Shown one piece after another: positions 46,198 to 57,980 of a DNA stretch of 64,000 bases. A model generated the notes under the pieces. That model saw nothing but the letters and a program-made list of their open reading frames with translations, was not told the origin of the DNA and did no database searches. This DNA comes from Melitaea cinxia (taxonomy: Eukaryota > Arthropoda > Insecta > Lepidoptera > Nymphalidae). The stretch covers positions 8,991,501 to 9,055,500 of the forward strand of contig NC_059402.1 in NCBI RefSeq assembly GCF_905220565.1. The letters are read 5' to 3'. The stretch's first letter is position 1, and each line of letters begins with the position of its first letter. The position numbers were made by a program, and so were the translations under genes.

Positions 46198-47125
46198 TTA
46201 TAGTTCATCTCTTACAGCTGTATTTTTTACATCTGGTTTTTTACCTAAATAAGTTTGACTTTCTAATTGAACATCTTTAAGTTCATCTTGCTCCAAAAGA
46301 TATTCCTTTGCAGTCCATGCTTGAGATCCATCTTTAAACATAAATATAGCTCTATCATCATCTATCAAATATCTGTAAATAAATAATTACAATTAATTTG
46401 GTAATTGTATTACTGAAAAACCACATATTAGTTATGTTATTTGCTTAGAAAAGAAAACGAAGTATACACAAAAACTACATAATAATTTTTAAATAGTAGA
46501 AAGTCATGTTATAAGCACAAGAAAATATAAATAAAATTCATCAATAACATTAAAATTAACACAAATCAATAATATAATTTTTGTAGAAAGTAACAATTGG
46601 GTAAATTATAAAATATTTAAATTAATCCAATAAAACTATGCTGTTATAATATTTAGTCAAAGAAACCTTTCAGCCTGTATGTGATTGCTCCATAGACCAC
46701 TTTGCCAGATCTTTGTTAGTTCCTCAGTTCTTGCTCTTGAAGGTTTGTTAGCAACTGTTACAAACATCATAAGAGTTTGACCTTTTTTCGTTGCTTGTAA
46801 GACAGATTCTGGATTAGACATATCTAAGTTATTTAAGTCTATAGAAGGTGGTTTGCGCTTGTATTCAGGCTGCTCATCCTCTGGTAACGGTTCGTCATCT
46901 TCTTCCCACTGATCGTAAAGACTAAAACAGTTTAGTAACAATTTATATTCACCCTTTTGCATATAATAAGCAAATATGCTTTAAATCATTATACCGTTCC
47001 AAGTCGGCGTCGCTAAAATCACGAATATCTTTTTTCGCCCAGGCCGGCTTTTCTTCTTCTTTATACTTTTTACAAAAGCAATTGGAAATGCACAGTAAAA
47101 TAATTAAATACATTAATTTCGCCAT
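46198..47125 (-). CDS. boca: Boca/MESD, ER chaperone for LDL-receptor-family proteins
   Basis: 186-residue ER protein that folds the beta-propeller/EGF modules of LDLR-family receptors such as Arrow/LRP5/6 and Yolkless. Three exons in phase: 47125-46995, 46921-46667 and 46372-46198. The N-terminus MAKLMYLIILLCISNCFC is a signal peptide. The MESD core follows: EKPAWAKKDIRDFSDADLER, LYDQWEEDDEPLPEDEQPE, LATKKG-type segment, LWSNHIQAERYLIDDDRAIF and FKDGSQAWTAKEYLLEQ. The C-terminus is RDEL, a functional variant of the ER-retrieval signal. The donor of exon 2 is a weak GTTTCT, but protein continuity across the join is exact. Convergent with RPA2, with 206 bp between stop codons. Confidence 0.95.
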
Positions 47126-47489
47126 ATTTAACTGCAATAAAGATAATAGATTATTATTCTTCTACTAAACTTATATGCATTTATCCTAATAAGTAGTATT
47201 TGACCTTTAACTGATACGTACCTCTAAAAACGACAAACGATTTCGCGCTTATTCCGCCTGAGTCGGATTTATCCGACACAAAACCCTGTGTACTATATAT
47301 TTAATTTCTAAACGTATTATGATGTTTTAGTCTAAAATACATTTTTTTTTTTCGAAAGTTTATCTATTCAACCTTTTAATTAGTGTTACAATTCAGATTT
47401 ACTATATCAAGAAACAAAATAAAATACTATTTCAATTAAGGTAAATTTACAATAAGCAAGTTATTTTACTCTTTGATTTACTTCAGTGT
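47126..47489. promoter_or_regulatory. Upstream flank of boca
   Basis: Promoter-side flank of the minus-strand boca gene, bounded by the RTE fossil. No specific element can be named. Confidence 0.35.
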
Positions 47490-48215
47490 TGCCAACTTTA
47501 TTTTTACCAATTTTGCTACAGCAAAACTGATTAGTCTCAGACCATTATCGTTAGACTGGTCGTTTTTGCTGTGTTGCTCGAGGGTAGGCACAAAAATTTC
47601 TTTCCGGCCAATTTTTGCGTTAGTTACAAAGGACTATCATAATATCATAATTGGCTGGTCGTAAACCGATTCGAGATGTTTATAAAAGCTGTCTTTGACT
47701 TCATCTTCAGCAACTTCGGTGATCGCGTATGCATACAATATTGAAATATTTGAGAATTTGCCTTCAACTCGTAGTATTGATATTCTATCGGATACTGCAA
47801 CAAACCGAAGCACCCTACTTATGAATTTTTTAGCATTTTTTAGCGACCATAAAGCCTGTACCGTATCTATGTTGTGCCTCCTCCCCACCACTGTAAAAGA
47901 ACACTGATTTATTGTCGGCCATCTTACCTCTTGGAGAGCTGCGGTGCGGAGCACTCGGATAATTCCAATATTATATCGGTACCGCTCCATATTAACTTGG
48001 TAGATAGCCCCGGGTCTATACAAGGAACGCAAATTCCTCGAAGTAATTCGGAAGTCCTTTAATTCGTGCCATTGGTCGTCGTTTTTGGGATCGGTTCGTT
48101 TCTTTCTTGGTATCGGTTTAGTAACGTGAGCTCTTTTACGTGGGAGGGGCGTTAACCCGCTGCAACACTCCCATATTGCTAGAGGACCAAACCCATCAAA
48201 AGACAGCGAGTTCAT
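47490..48215 (-). pseudogene. RTE-type LINE endonuclease fragment
   Basis: On minus it reads ITSRNLRSLYRPGAIYQVNM, RVLRTAALQEVRWP, FVAVSDRISILRVEGKF, ISILYAYAITEVAEDEVKDS and, past a stop or shift, NAKIGRKEIFVPT and NDNGLRLISFAVAK. These match the order of RTE endonucleases (NVRSL, ALQE.RW, NAYAPTEDAED.VKD, DFNAKIG). Key residues are changed and the ORF ends in PIMIL, so it is inactive. No RT follows within the window. Confidence 0.78.
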
Positions 48216-48796
48216 CGGACTTAGCTGGAACCGTAACTGGGCTGTACTACTGACTTTTTCCTCCGTCCGTCACCTGGAGGACGCTTAAGCTAGCGCACTA
48301 CACCGTGAGGGCCGATGCAATGCCTCACTGCGTTTTATAGGTAAGCAGATGATCATCGTGACGCATCTTCATCGTACCGTGTTGTAGAGATTAGCTAGTC
48401 AACATGATGGATTTAAAGTTGACTGCCCAGGGTGCGCCGAACGATCAGTAATGTATCGTCGTTCGAGGAGGCTCTCTACTCACACCCTAAAATTCGAATT
48501 AAAATAAAATTGATTTATAATTCGAATGAAAATTCGATATTATAGATCAATACAAAATTACGTCACTTGCGTAATAAAAGTTTATTAGTTGTCTTTGATA
48601 AACAGCCGATTTATTTATATTAATCTGTGGATAAATGACACCCTAAGTTTCGTAAACTTTACAGTAAACGTCACCGTACGTCACCTGTTTCAGTCATTTT
48701 CTGAATCTATCATTTTAGTTGTCATATTGGCGGGTATCTTTTCGCTCGTGTTTCGTAATCTTTTGACCTTCAAAATATTGATATGTTGAATTTGGA
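48216..48796. other. RTE 5' UTR-like sequence and intergenic DNA
   Basis: The first about 200 bp continue upstream of the RTE endonuclease fossil and may be its 5' UTR. The rest is unassigned. No gene. Confidence 0.4.
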
Positions 48797-48806
48797 TATC
48801 TAGTTT

Positions 48807-49733
48807 TAGTCGTGGGTCGTAACGTCTTTTATGTGTAATCGGTTATACGTAGTTTCGTGGATACGCGTAACTAGTTTCGAAACTGCTTATTTTTCGTAAC
48901 TAGTTATTTTTGTATACAGTATCAGTACGGGACGGCGACGTTATATTACTTTTGTTTGTATTATGGTTATGAAGTAGTTATATGTTATAACTTGTAACTT
49001 AAACGAATGCCGTTACGTACGTTAATATTGATGGATAGTATAATTAAATTAACTTCCCTTCATATTTTATCCAGGCTTACGACTGGCTGCAAAACATGTT
49101 ATTTAAATTACTTTTTGATTTTTGTATAGACATTATAATCGATGCAGGCGTATTTAGAAGTTCATTTGATTTTATGTACAGTTTTTAATTATTTTTCGAA
49201 ATACATACATACATAAATATAATTAAAAATACAACAAAAGACCCATACTGTTTTAGTATATACTTCAACACGAGACAATAACATTAATCGTTAATAATTA
49301 ATCACTCGTCAACTGTCTTAACTTAATGCTAAATAGTAAATTCGAAAATATTTAAAAAGAAACACGACCGAAATTAAAATTTCTTTAAAAAAACTGTGCG
49401 TATTAAAATAAACTTAAGCTCATAGTCAATTACGTACAAAATCCCATGAGCATATTCGAAAACAAAAATGCATCTATAGTACTTATAGCCATCTCTTTTT
49501 ATCCTACGCGTAAGCGTATCTGCGTATTGAAATGATTAATATTAGTAACCTGTTACGTTATTAGGCAAAACGCTTATGCGCCGGTCGTTGTGTCAAGTTT
49601 TTGATAAAACTGCGTACGCAAAAAAACTGCGTACGTAAAATAATCGTTACATTCGTATCGGCGAAACTACGTATATGGTTATTGGCTTCGTAACTAGTTA
49701 CTGAAACCGATTACGTTAAATAACGCCCACCGC
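48807..49733. mobile_element. 927-bp inverted-repeat element with 10-bp direct repeats
   Basis: TATCTAGTTT at 48797-48806 and 49734-49743 flank it exactly. The ends are imperfect inverted copies: left GTGGGTCGTAACG, GTAATCGGTT, ATACGTAGTTTCG; right (inverted) GTGGGCGTTATTTAACG, GTAATCGGTT, ATACGTAGTTTCG. The right arm is about 30 bp longer. The duplication length suggests a Mutator-like element (inference). It ends 129 bp before the spinster ATG. Confidence 0.72.
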
Positions 49734-49862
49734 TATCTAGTTTCTTTTAATTACTTATTTTGATATAGTGACTATTGAGTTTTATATAAATTTTTACTTT
49801 CGATACGGTTTAGTGGTTTAGACAGTTACAGCACCGTTCAGTTAAGTATTGGAGCGAGCATC

Positions 49863-50067
49863 ATGGACCAGAGTGGTATTACCCCTAATACATCAAATCA
49901 GCAGCTGGTGATAAATGGGGATAATGAATCTGCTACAGCGCTGCTTCACGAAAAGCAGACGAGGAGACGAGATAATCTGAGGGATGTCACATTCATCGAA
50001 TACATGACAGTTGGAGTGCTATGTTTTGTCAACCTCATCAACTATATGGACAGATTCACCCTGGCTG
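49863..50067 (+). CDS. spin: Spinster-type transporter, first coding exon only
   Basis: Major-facilitator protein of the spinster family, a late-endosomal/lysosomal carrier needed for lysosome reformation (in vertebrates linked to lysolipid/sphingolipid transport). The exon encodes 68 codons plus one base: a hydrophilic N-terminus (MDQSGITPNTSNQQLVINGD), a basic stretch KQTRRRDN, then TM1 with the diagnostic GVLCFVNLINYMDRFTLAG. It ends at a GTGAGT donor in phase 1. ATGG at 49863 follows GAGCATC. No later exon was found, so the first intron runs past the window end, at least 13.9 kb. Confidence 0.9.
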
Positions 50068-50614
50068 GTGAGTGAAAAACTTATATTTGATCATTTAATT
50101 ACTTAGAATTTTGAATATGTGGACACTGGTTATTCGCAGATTCATTTTAAAATACTTTCTTGCTTAAGAATATCTAACTAGGCATATTCAACTAGATCTA
50201 TGTTTTCTAATATTCACGAGAATTTCACTCATTATAATGAAACAACTTTTTCGGGTTTTATCGCGGTTTAATAAGGTTTTAGATGCCTGACGTTTCGGAT
50301 ATTTTACACCAACCATGGTCGTGGGAGTCTTCCTGTTTCCATGGTTGCTTTAAAGTAAATCGTAAATAGATAGATATTAAATATTTAAATTAATTTGATA
50401 TTTTTGAATTGCAAATAATTTTTATAATTAATTGGATAGTAACTTGAAACGTTATAAATAATCCCCTTCACTCATTTTAACCTAGGTTTTAGTTGAGTAA
50501 AATATTACTTGTGTTACATACTAATAAAAAAATCCATAGAATTACACCTTTCCAAATTCAGTTAATTTTAAATTGTAATAAAATAAATGTTTTCTTATTA
50601 TTGTTCACTTTATA

Positions 50615-50721
50615 TATGTGTGCGTGTGCGTGTGCGTGTGCGTGTGCGTATGCGTGTGCGTGTGCGTGCGCGTGCGCGTGTGCGTGCGCGTGCGCGTGCG
50701 CGTGCGCGTGCGCTTGCGCGT
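50615..50721. repeat. GTGCGT/GCGT microsatellite
   Basis: About 105 bp of alternating purine-pyrimidine GT and GC dinucleotides, prone to Z-DNA. Generates spurious Cys-Val and Cys-Ala frames. Confidence 0.95.
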
Positions 50722-51045
50722 GTTGACTTATATTACTTTTAATTTGTTGAGCCAGCTAAAATTAAATCTAAATTTTGTTTACAAACAAAATAACTTATAC
50801 TTACATCAATTCTAATTAGAGCCAAGATAATTTTGTTGCTTAGTATCATATGTACAAAGTGTACTAGTAAACAAATTGTGCAAATAAATGTGTACACTGT
50901 TTGATAGACTCTCAGATAGCTCAAAATGAAAGAGAAGGAAATATGAAATTTATTTTTAGATTTTTTTTTATATATTTAGCACATTCTCTTATAGGTTTTA
51001 GCATTCTATGGTTATGTAAATTTATCTATATACAACTTAGTCTGG

Positions 51046-51290
51046 AATATTCCACTACAGGAGGACTCCCATGTAGGAGAACGATTCGAGCTTAATCAAC
51101 CACGCTGCTTCACTGCAGGTTGGAGGATATATTCCCTACTACGAGTAATGATTGCTACCAGTGTACATGATAACAACCAGGGCCGACAGCTTAACGTGCT
51201 CACCGAGGTACAATGGGGAGACCCACGAGGACCGACGACTACACCGTAAATAAATATTTGTATTAACACAAATATCCAGACTAATTCAAT
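51046..51290 (-). repeat. SINE-family fragment in the spinster intron
   Basis: On minus: GGTCTCCCCATTGTACCTCG, AGCACGTTAAGCTGTCGGCC, then a tail with CTACATGGGAGTCCTCC. The tRNA-like head is missing. Confidence 0.65.
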
Positions 51291-51382
51291 CATGAAAAGG
51301 ACTTAACAAAGAATTAAATGGCATACATACAAGGTGTACGTACATATATATACACAAAAATATACATATTACATATATATAT

Positions 51383-51480
51383 AGCTGTGTGGTACGGCAG
51401 TAAAGATAATAGCCATCCTTACGTCGCCATGGGTGTCATAAGAGGCGACTAAGCAGATCAGATAAGTTAAGTGGTTAGAC
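51383..51480 (+). repeat. RTE-like fragment
   Basis: TGTGTGGTACGGCAGTAAAG and GGGTGTCATAAGAGGCGACT match, in the opposite orientation, the GTGTCGTAAGAGGCCACTGA part of 58055-58340. Confidence 0.6.
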
Positions 51481-52016
51481 CAAGATTTTTAAATAATGGA
51501 GTTTGGTGAGAGTTAAAATGTAACAGTACTTTTTGAACATTTAAAGTAATGTATCTAGATGTGATATTATTTTATAGAAACGTCATATTAATTTCACTAG
51601 GACTTTGAAAGATGCTTGATTAGTAGATGACTAAAAATAATTTAAAAAAAAAAATCAAACTGATAAAAAAAATTCCTTAATATTTTTTAAGGTTGTCGCA
51701 TGTTGATTCAAAGCCTTCGTCATAATTGTGTTGGCTCACAAATGTAAACAATTGACTACAATTACATCGAAAAAATTAATCGAAAAAGTTAATATGCTTT
51801 ATCAAAAATTATTCAAAAAATAGACATCAGATCTCGATCAAATTTTAATGGAACCACAAGACAAGCATCAGCTTTAGGTTAAAGTTAAAACAAGAAGCAT
51901 CAAAATCGGTACCGCAAATAAAAGTATGACGTATAATACAACGTAGGTCGACAAAAAAATAGTCAAATAAATACGCATTATTAGATATAATTCGAAATGT
52001 ACTTGTCAGATCTCAA

Positions 52017-52161
52017 TCTATATAAATGAATGTTTGTTTGTACATTCTTTAAGAATCGTAAAGTATGCATTTGATCATGTCAAGATCTTCAGCAAAGTGT
52101 TGTGCATGAGCCCACAAAGGTTTCTGAGTTGTTACGACAAAAAAAAGCAGTGTACGGCTAG
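52017..52161 (+). mobile_element. Helitron-like element, 145 bp
   Basis: A|TCTATATAAATGAATGTTTG start, GTGTACGGCTAG|T end. Confidence 0.65.
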
Positions 52162-52179
52162 TAATATTATATATATAAA

Positions 52180-52900
52180 CTAGCGACCCGCTCCGGCTTC
52201 GCACGGGTATAAAATATAATTATAGCCTATGTCATTCACTGAAAAAATTATTAAAATCGATCCAGTAGTTTTGATTTATTCATTACTGCCCGTGGCCCGC
52301 ACGCGTTAACTTAGAGTAAAAGCCGGCCGGAACCGCCGCAAACGCTACGTACCGCGATTTTTAAATCTGTAATATCTTCGAAAATATTCATTTAAATCAT
52401 ATGCTGTAAAGGGCCATATAGATCTATATTAAATAAAAAATATGTTTAAGGTATTAAATTGGATAAGGATTAATGGTGTATTGGTTAAAATCGCTTCGAA
52501 AATTAGCCATTATTTGTCGTAAAAAGTAAATGACAAAAATATGTTATTGTGGGATATCCATAAGAGATAGGTATATACCAACGCGGAGTTTTCTGTAGAC
52601 CTTTTCAATGTGTACAATACTTAGTACATTATTTTGATAAATCTCGTAGGGTTCAGCCTGCTTTTGCAAGTTAAGCGAAAAAAAAAAAAAAAATTATTTA
52701 CGACATAACATTAGAAACCTCAAAAATAACAGTATTTCTCCACTATTTAATGGATGTTATTATACATATAAACCTTCCTCTTGAATCAATCTATCTATTA
52801 AAAAGAACCGCATCAAAATCCGTTGTGTAGTTTTAAAGATTTTAGCGTACATACATGTGCAGGGACAGAGAAAGCGACATTGTTTTATACTATGTAGTGA
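52180..52900 (-). mobile_element. Helitron-like element, GCACGGGTATAAAAT subfamily
   Basis: On minus it ends CCCGTGCGAAGCCGGAGCGG then GTCGCTAG|T. The other end reads TATAAAACAATGTCGC. 721 bp; an A run at 52680-52694 is internal and may mark a further nested piece. Confidence 0.65.
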
Positions 52901-53083
52901 TTACGCGTCACGTTCTTTGTCCGCGATGGACTCCTAAACTACCTAACCGATTTTAATCAAATTTGCACACCGTGTGCAGTTTGATCCAACTTGAAAAATA
53001 GGCTTTATTTTATTTTGATATATGTAAGTATTATATTTAAGAAAAAAAACATTCGGCGGAACGAAGGTCGCCAGGTCAGCTTG
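52901..53083 (+). mobile_element. Helitron-like element, GTTCGCCAGGTCAGC subfamily
   Basis: Related to 38366-38568 (CGCGATGGACTCCTAAACTA; end GTCGCCAGGTCAGCTTG, with CTAG mutated). Confidence 0.6.
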
Positions 53084-54184
53084 TTAAATATAAATAGGAC
53101 CACATGACACGCAACACCTTTCGATTAAAACAAAAATCATCAAAATCCCAGTCAAATGTAGCTACATAAAATAATAGGTATTATTGTATTGAGAACCTCC
53201 TCCTTTTTTTGGAAGTCGGCTACTAAAACTTAATTTATATTTCTTTTAGTAATTATTTTTGCACTACTTTACATTTAGTTTTTATGTTACAACCAAATTA
53301 CTTTTATAATGTTTCAATTCATATGAATGAATACGATCCATTTACTTGTTTTGAAGGATTTCATGGACAAACAATCATGTAAAAAAAAAAAAACCTATAC
53401 TTGTTTGGGGGCCTAACAATAGGTTCATATGTGATTATTTTCCAGTTAATTTTGTAAGTAAAGGATTGGTATTCGTTTTATGGATTCAAAAATTAAACAT
53501 TGGAGTAAAACAATCACATGTTTTTATGTACAGCTTTTTTATTACCGTTTTAAATTAAGTTCAAATAATATAATAATGTTTTCACCGCACGGAGATAATT
53601 TCATATACATTTATTGTTTTTATTATATACACCTGTCTCGGGTATGTTACTTAATAGGTCACTCGAAGCTAAGTTAAGTAATGTTTAAGTTACGTCATGT
53701 TTACTAAGTTCAACAATGTTATAATGCGATTACCAGAGATAACTTAATCTATGATAAAGAGATTAGTGAAGAAAGATATTGTACGTTACAAAATATTTGG
53801 TTTCTGTTTCGTGAACGCATTAAGCTACTTATGACTATGAGCACATATGATTCATACACTAGAGGAATATTTTTTATCTAAAAGATAATTTGCTCATAAG
53901 CTATTAAGCTGTTAGGAAATACAGCCATCCATTTGTCTATGATTAACAAAAACTGGCAAAAAGCTATAAAAAGCTCCTCACTGACTGCCAACAGAAAATT
54001 TCCTTTCCAAGAAAAAAAAAACCACAATTTGTTAATTTATTCGTTGCGTTTTTAGTTCCAAAAATGTTTAATATAACATTATACACAAAAAAGTATTGCG
54101 GAACCTTGAATAACAATAATTAAAATTTTAACGTCATAACTCGTATTTGGAAAATAAGAAATCAGTTATAAAGTATATCCAATA

Positions 54185-54505
54185 TCTATACAAATAAACA
54201 AAATTGAAGTGTCTGTTTGTAATATTATACTAACCGCTTTTTACTAAACATATGGATGTTTACACGCTACATATACCAAAATAACATTTTTTACAATTTT
54301 TGTCTGTCTATCTGTCTGTTTGTTCCGGCTAATCTCTGAAACGGCTAGACCGATTTTAACGGGACTTTCACTGGCAAATAGCTGATATAGTAAGGAGTAA
54401 CTTTGGTCACTTTTATTTAAGAAATTTTTTTATTTTATGACTCCGCGGACTGTACAATGACTTTTTTGTTAAATTACACGTGGATGAAGTCGCGTGCACA
54501 GCTAG
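54185..54505 (+). mobile_element. Helitron-like element, TTGTTCCGGCTAATC subfamily
   Basis: A|TCTATACAAATAAACAAAAT start, GCGTGCACAGCTAG|T end. Sister of 38696-39016. Confidence 0.78.
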
Positions 54506-54861
54506 TTTTTAAATATATTTGTAACAGTACGAACACCCATGAAGGGTCGACGTCACGTATCCTGGGAAATAATCTCTAGTGTCGAATCACGTGCGTAGGC
54601 CCGCTTCTCTCTTTCACTGAATACAATGTGTCCCTTTAAATATGTAAAAGGTATTTAGTAGCGATTGATTGTACCTGGAATAGGGGACACTTGTACAATT
54701 ATTGAATTATTTAAAGCTGTTCGCTTTACAACAAAATATAATCGGTCTAATCCTATTTTTACTTTTATGTTATTTTTATAATACAGTTTGTTCTATATAA
54801 ATTCCTATTTTAGTATGAATGATGCTAAAGATATGTATTCAATGGTCTAAAAAATAATCTA

Positions 54862-55086
54862 CGTATTTGTAATGTTACTAAAATAAAAATAAAAAACGAG
54901 TTTGCTTTAGACCACACGACTGAAGTAAAATTTCTTTAGCTCTATCTAACTAATACATATCTCCCTCTCAACTTCCGTTCTCCTCGCCTGAGCACTATTT
55001 TCGTAACACTCGTCACGCCTTCACCAGCTTACTCCGCAGAAATTTTACTTCAAAAATATATGTACTTTAATAACATTACAAATACG
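54862..55086. mobile_element. TA-flanked MITE with two nested inverted repeats
   Basis: Outer repeat CGTATTTGTAATGTTA at 54862, inverted at the right end (TAACATTACAAATACG to 55086), with TA directly outside on both sides. Inner repeat GAAGTAAAATTTC at 54922-54934 is inverted exactly at 55039-55051. 225 bp, no ORF. Confidence 0.78.
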
Positions 55087-55228
55087 TAATTCATTCTAAA
55101 AACGTTATTGTGATTGATAATAAACAACAAAGACGTTCAAACGAAAAGCGATCCAATCCATAAGGGGTTGAAATTACCCAGTTGGAGTTGTTTTTCAAAA
55201 TCTTAAAAATTAATTTATAAATAATAAT

Positions 55229-55774
55229 TGTGTTTGCTCGCAAACGAAAAAAAAACCGACTTCAATTACACCGACAAGTAATACAACGTAGATCGATGAA
55301 AAAATAGTCAAGCAACTACGCGTTATCAAAGATTACTCAAAAAGTAGTTATCAGATCTCGATAAAATTTATATGTGACCACATGATAAACATCAGCTTTC
55401 GATTGAATTAAAAATTATCAAAATCGGTACACCCATTAAAAAGTTATTGCGGATTTTCGAGAGTTTCCCTCGATTTCTCTGGGATCCCATCATCAGATCC
55501 TGGTTTCCTTATCATGATACCAAACTAGAGATATCCCCTTTCCAACAAAAAAAGAATTATCAAAATCGGTACATCCAGTAGAAAGTTATGCGGTATAATA
55601 CAACGTAGGTCGACGAAAAAAGCGTCAAGTAAAAACGCATTATTAAATATAACTCGAAAACTAGTTGTTAGATCTCAAATAAATTTAAATGGGACCAATT
55701 GGCACACACCACCTTTCGATTAAAACAAAATTGGTCGAAATCGGTCTACCCGGTCAAAAGTTCTGATGTAACAT

Positions 55775-55848
<74 letters not shown>

Positions 55849-55890
55849 GTCGAATTGAGAACCTCCTCCTTTTTTGGAAGTCGGTTAAAA
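55229..55890 (+). repeat. GAAGTCGGTT-end family, longest copy, with A66 tract
   Basis: From TGTGTTTGCTCGCAAACGAA to GGAAGTCGGTTAAAA. The block ACAACGTAG-TCGA-GAAAAAA-GTCAAG occurs twice (near 55284 and 55602), so the copy has a partial internal duplication. An uninterrupted run of 66 A lies at 55779-55844. Confidence 0.75.
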
Positions 55891-56772
55891 AGACCTTGGC
55901 TTTTAAAATTCATTTGTATGAAGATGATAATTTTGTTTTTAAGATCATCTATAGATCAATGTTTGAGATACAAAAAAAAATGGGACTTGTGTTTCATCGG
56001 TTGCCATATCACATAACTCTTGTACAACTCTTTCGTTAAGCGCTTATATCGTAATTATAATTCAAGTATACATTAAATGTACTTAGTAATATTTTAAAGG
56101 TCTATTAAAAATAAATAAGTAACTTAATAATATTCTTATTTACCCTTTCTTAATTTATTCACAGTTCTTACTTCAAATATGTCATTTACTACTACTGCTG
56201 TATGTAATCACGGATGGAATCGGGATAGGCGCGTTAAGTGCAAAGTAAATATGTGAAGTGAGATTGTTTGATTGCACAGAGGTTCTTGCCCCTATTTGCA
56301 TAGGGCGGATGATTTCCCCGAGGGGCTATCAACACTATTTATTCATGGGTCGTATCTGCGGTTGAAAACTCAAATTATTCTTATCTAGATTAAAATCTTC
56401 ATTGTAAAACACTAAAACGCAGCTGTGCGATGGCGAAACAAAAGGTGACACTTGCGCAAGATGTACGCTATTTAGAAATCGTCATTATTAATGTAATTAA
56501 AACTGTAATTATACATAAGATACCTTTGTTTAAGTATACGAAATAAGATACATACCACCTGCGCGGTCTACCAATATAAAATACATCCACTTGAGTAAAA
56601 TATTTACACGATGACAACTTCAAATAGTACGAGGGCTTCCACGTCATCGTATGATGCTATTATTGTTTATCTTTTGCTCATTATCTAGATGATATGCCGC
56701 ATAGGTCAAGGATCATGAATCATTGCACGTTATAGATACAAGACAAGTATTTGCTAGACGGTATGATGGAAA

Positions 56773-56995
56773 TTTTAAACCGACCTCGAAAAAGGAGGAA
56801 GTTCTAAATTCGATTGTATTTTTTTATGTTTGTTGCCTCAGACCTTACTGGTGAACCAATTTCGATGATTATTTTTTTTTAATCGAAAGGTAAACTTAAT
56901 CGAGATCTGACGAGTACTTTTTGAGTTGTCTCTAATAACGCGTATTTGCTTGGCTATTTTTTCGTTTACTTACGTTGTATATACGGTTTTAGTAT
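56773..56995 (-). repeat. GAAGTCGGTT-end family, reversed copy
   Basis: On minus it ends CCTCCTTTTTCGAGGTCGGTTTAAAA and contains AACAATAGCCAAGCAAATACG-like sequence of the family. Confidence 0.65.
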
Positions 56996-57980
56996 CACAT
57001 TTTTTTTCAGTTCGGTCGCCCAGCCAAATGTCAAGCCTGCCGTAAGGAACTTCGTTTCAATTATATGTACGTAGTGTGCCTTACATATGACGCGACAATT
57101 TATTTTGTTACAATGGAGCTGTGTAAACTACGAATGCTCATACGAATATTAAGTTAATATCTTACGTAAAACACAATTCGGCCTTTTAAGGCTAATGGGT
57201 CTTAAATCGTTCTACAACATTTTTTGTACAACGAAAATGTGTGAAACATGAATCTCATACGTTATATGTTTTCGAACGATTACGTCATAAACGATATTTA
57301 TGATATGCAATTATAATTAAAGTTTGCTGCTAGTGACGTAATTTCCATTACTTAAGAGATAAACGATTCCTTAAAAACGTTTAGAGAAATCCATGTCACG
57401 GTTTCGTTGTGTTTTGTATATGAAACTGACATCTGCGAATTTCTTAGCTCATTGTTACTTTAATAATACTGTTAATAAAATAATAATTATAATGCCAATC
57501 TTTAACTTCATATAAGAGAATTCTTACACCTTGAATTGAAGAAGTCAAGGTAATGAGATATAGGTAGAGATACTAGGTAAATATACTACGATATGAAGAT
57601 AAAGATCTATATGCACAAATATAAAAAGAGAGAAATATATTGTTTTTTTTTTGTATAATATATGATGTCGTGGTTTGATACCTGAAGTAAGACTGTAACA
57701 CTAAAAGTTTGCAATATAAAAATAAAAGGGTTTTAAATTAAGAAAAAACTCACTTGTTAACTGTTAATCACTGACCAGTTTTTAGACCCGTCGTTGTTAG
57801 TTATTTACTCGGGGAAAAATATTTCAATTTATCGTTGTTAAGATGATTTAATCATTCGATATTTTTTCCTAGTATTTTAACACGACAATTTCGTGTCTAG
57901 TATTCTTTCACATTAGTTATTGTCTTACTTACATTTTCACGCGAAATATTTATGCTGTTTTATTAATTAACTGAATTAAT

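Larger units (their letters stand above)
51727..53226 (+). repeat. GAAGTCGGTT-end repeat split by three Helitron-like insertions
   Basis: The 5' part is 51727-52016, the 3' part 53084-53226 (to GGAAGTCGGCTACTAAAA). The break falls between GATCTCAA and TAAATATAAATAGGACCAC, which are adjacent in the intact copy at 55229-55890. Confidence 0.72.

Noticed and set aside
50493..50815. Cys-Ala and Cys-Val rich open frames
   Set aside because: Artefact of the GT/GCGT microsatellite in the spinster intron.
55699..56016. Open frame with a long Lys run
   Set aside because: Translation of the A66 tract in a repeat.
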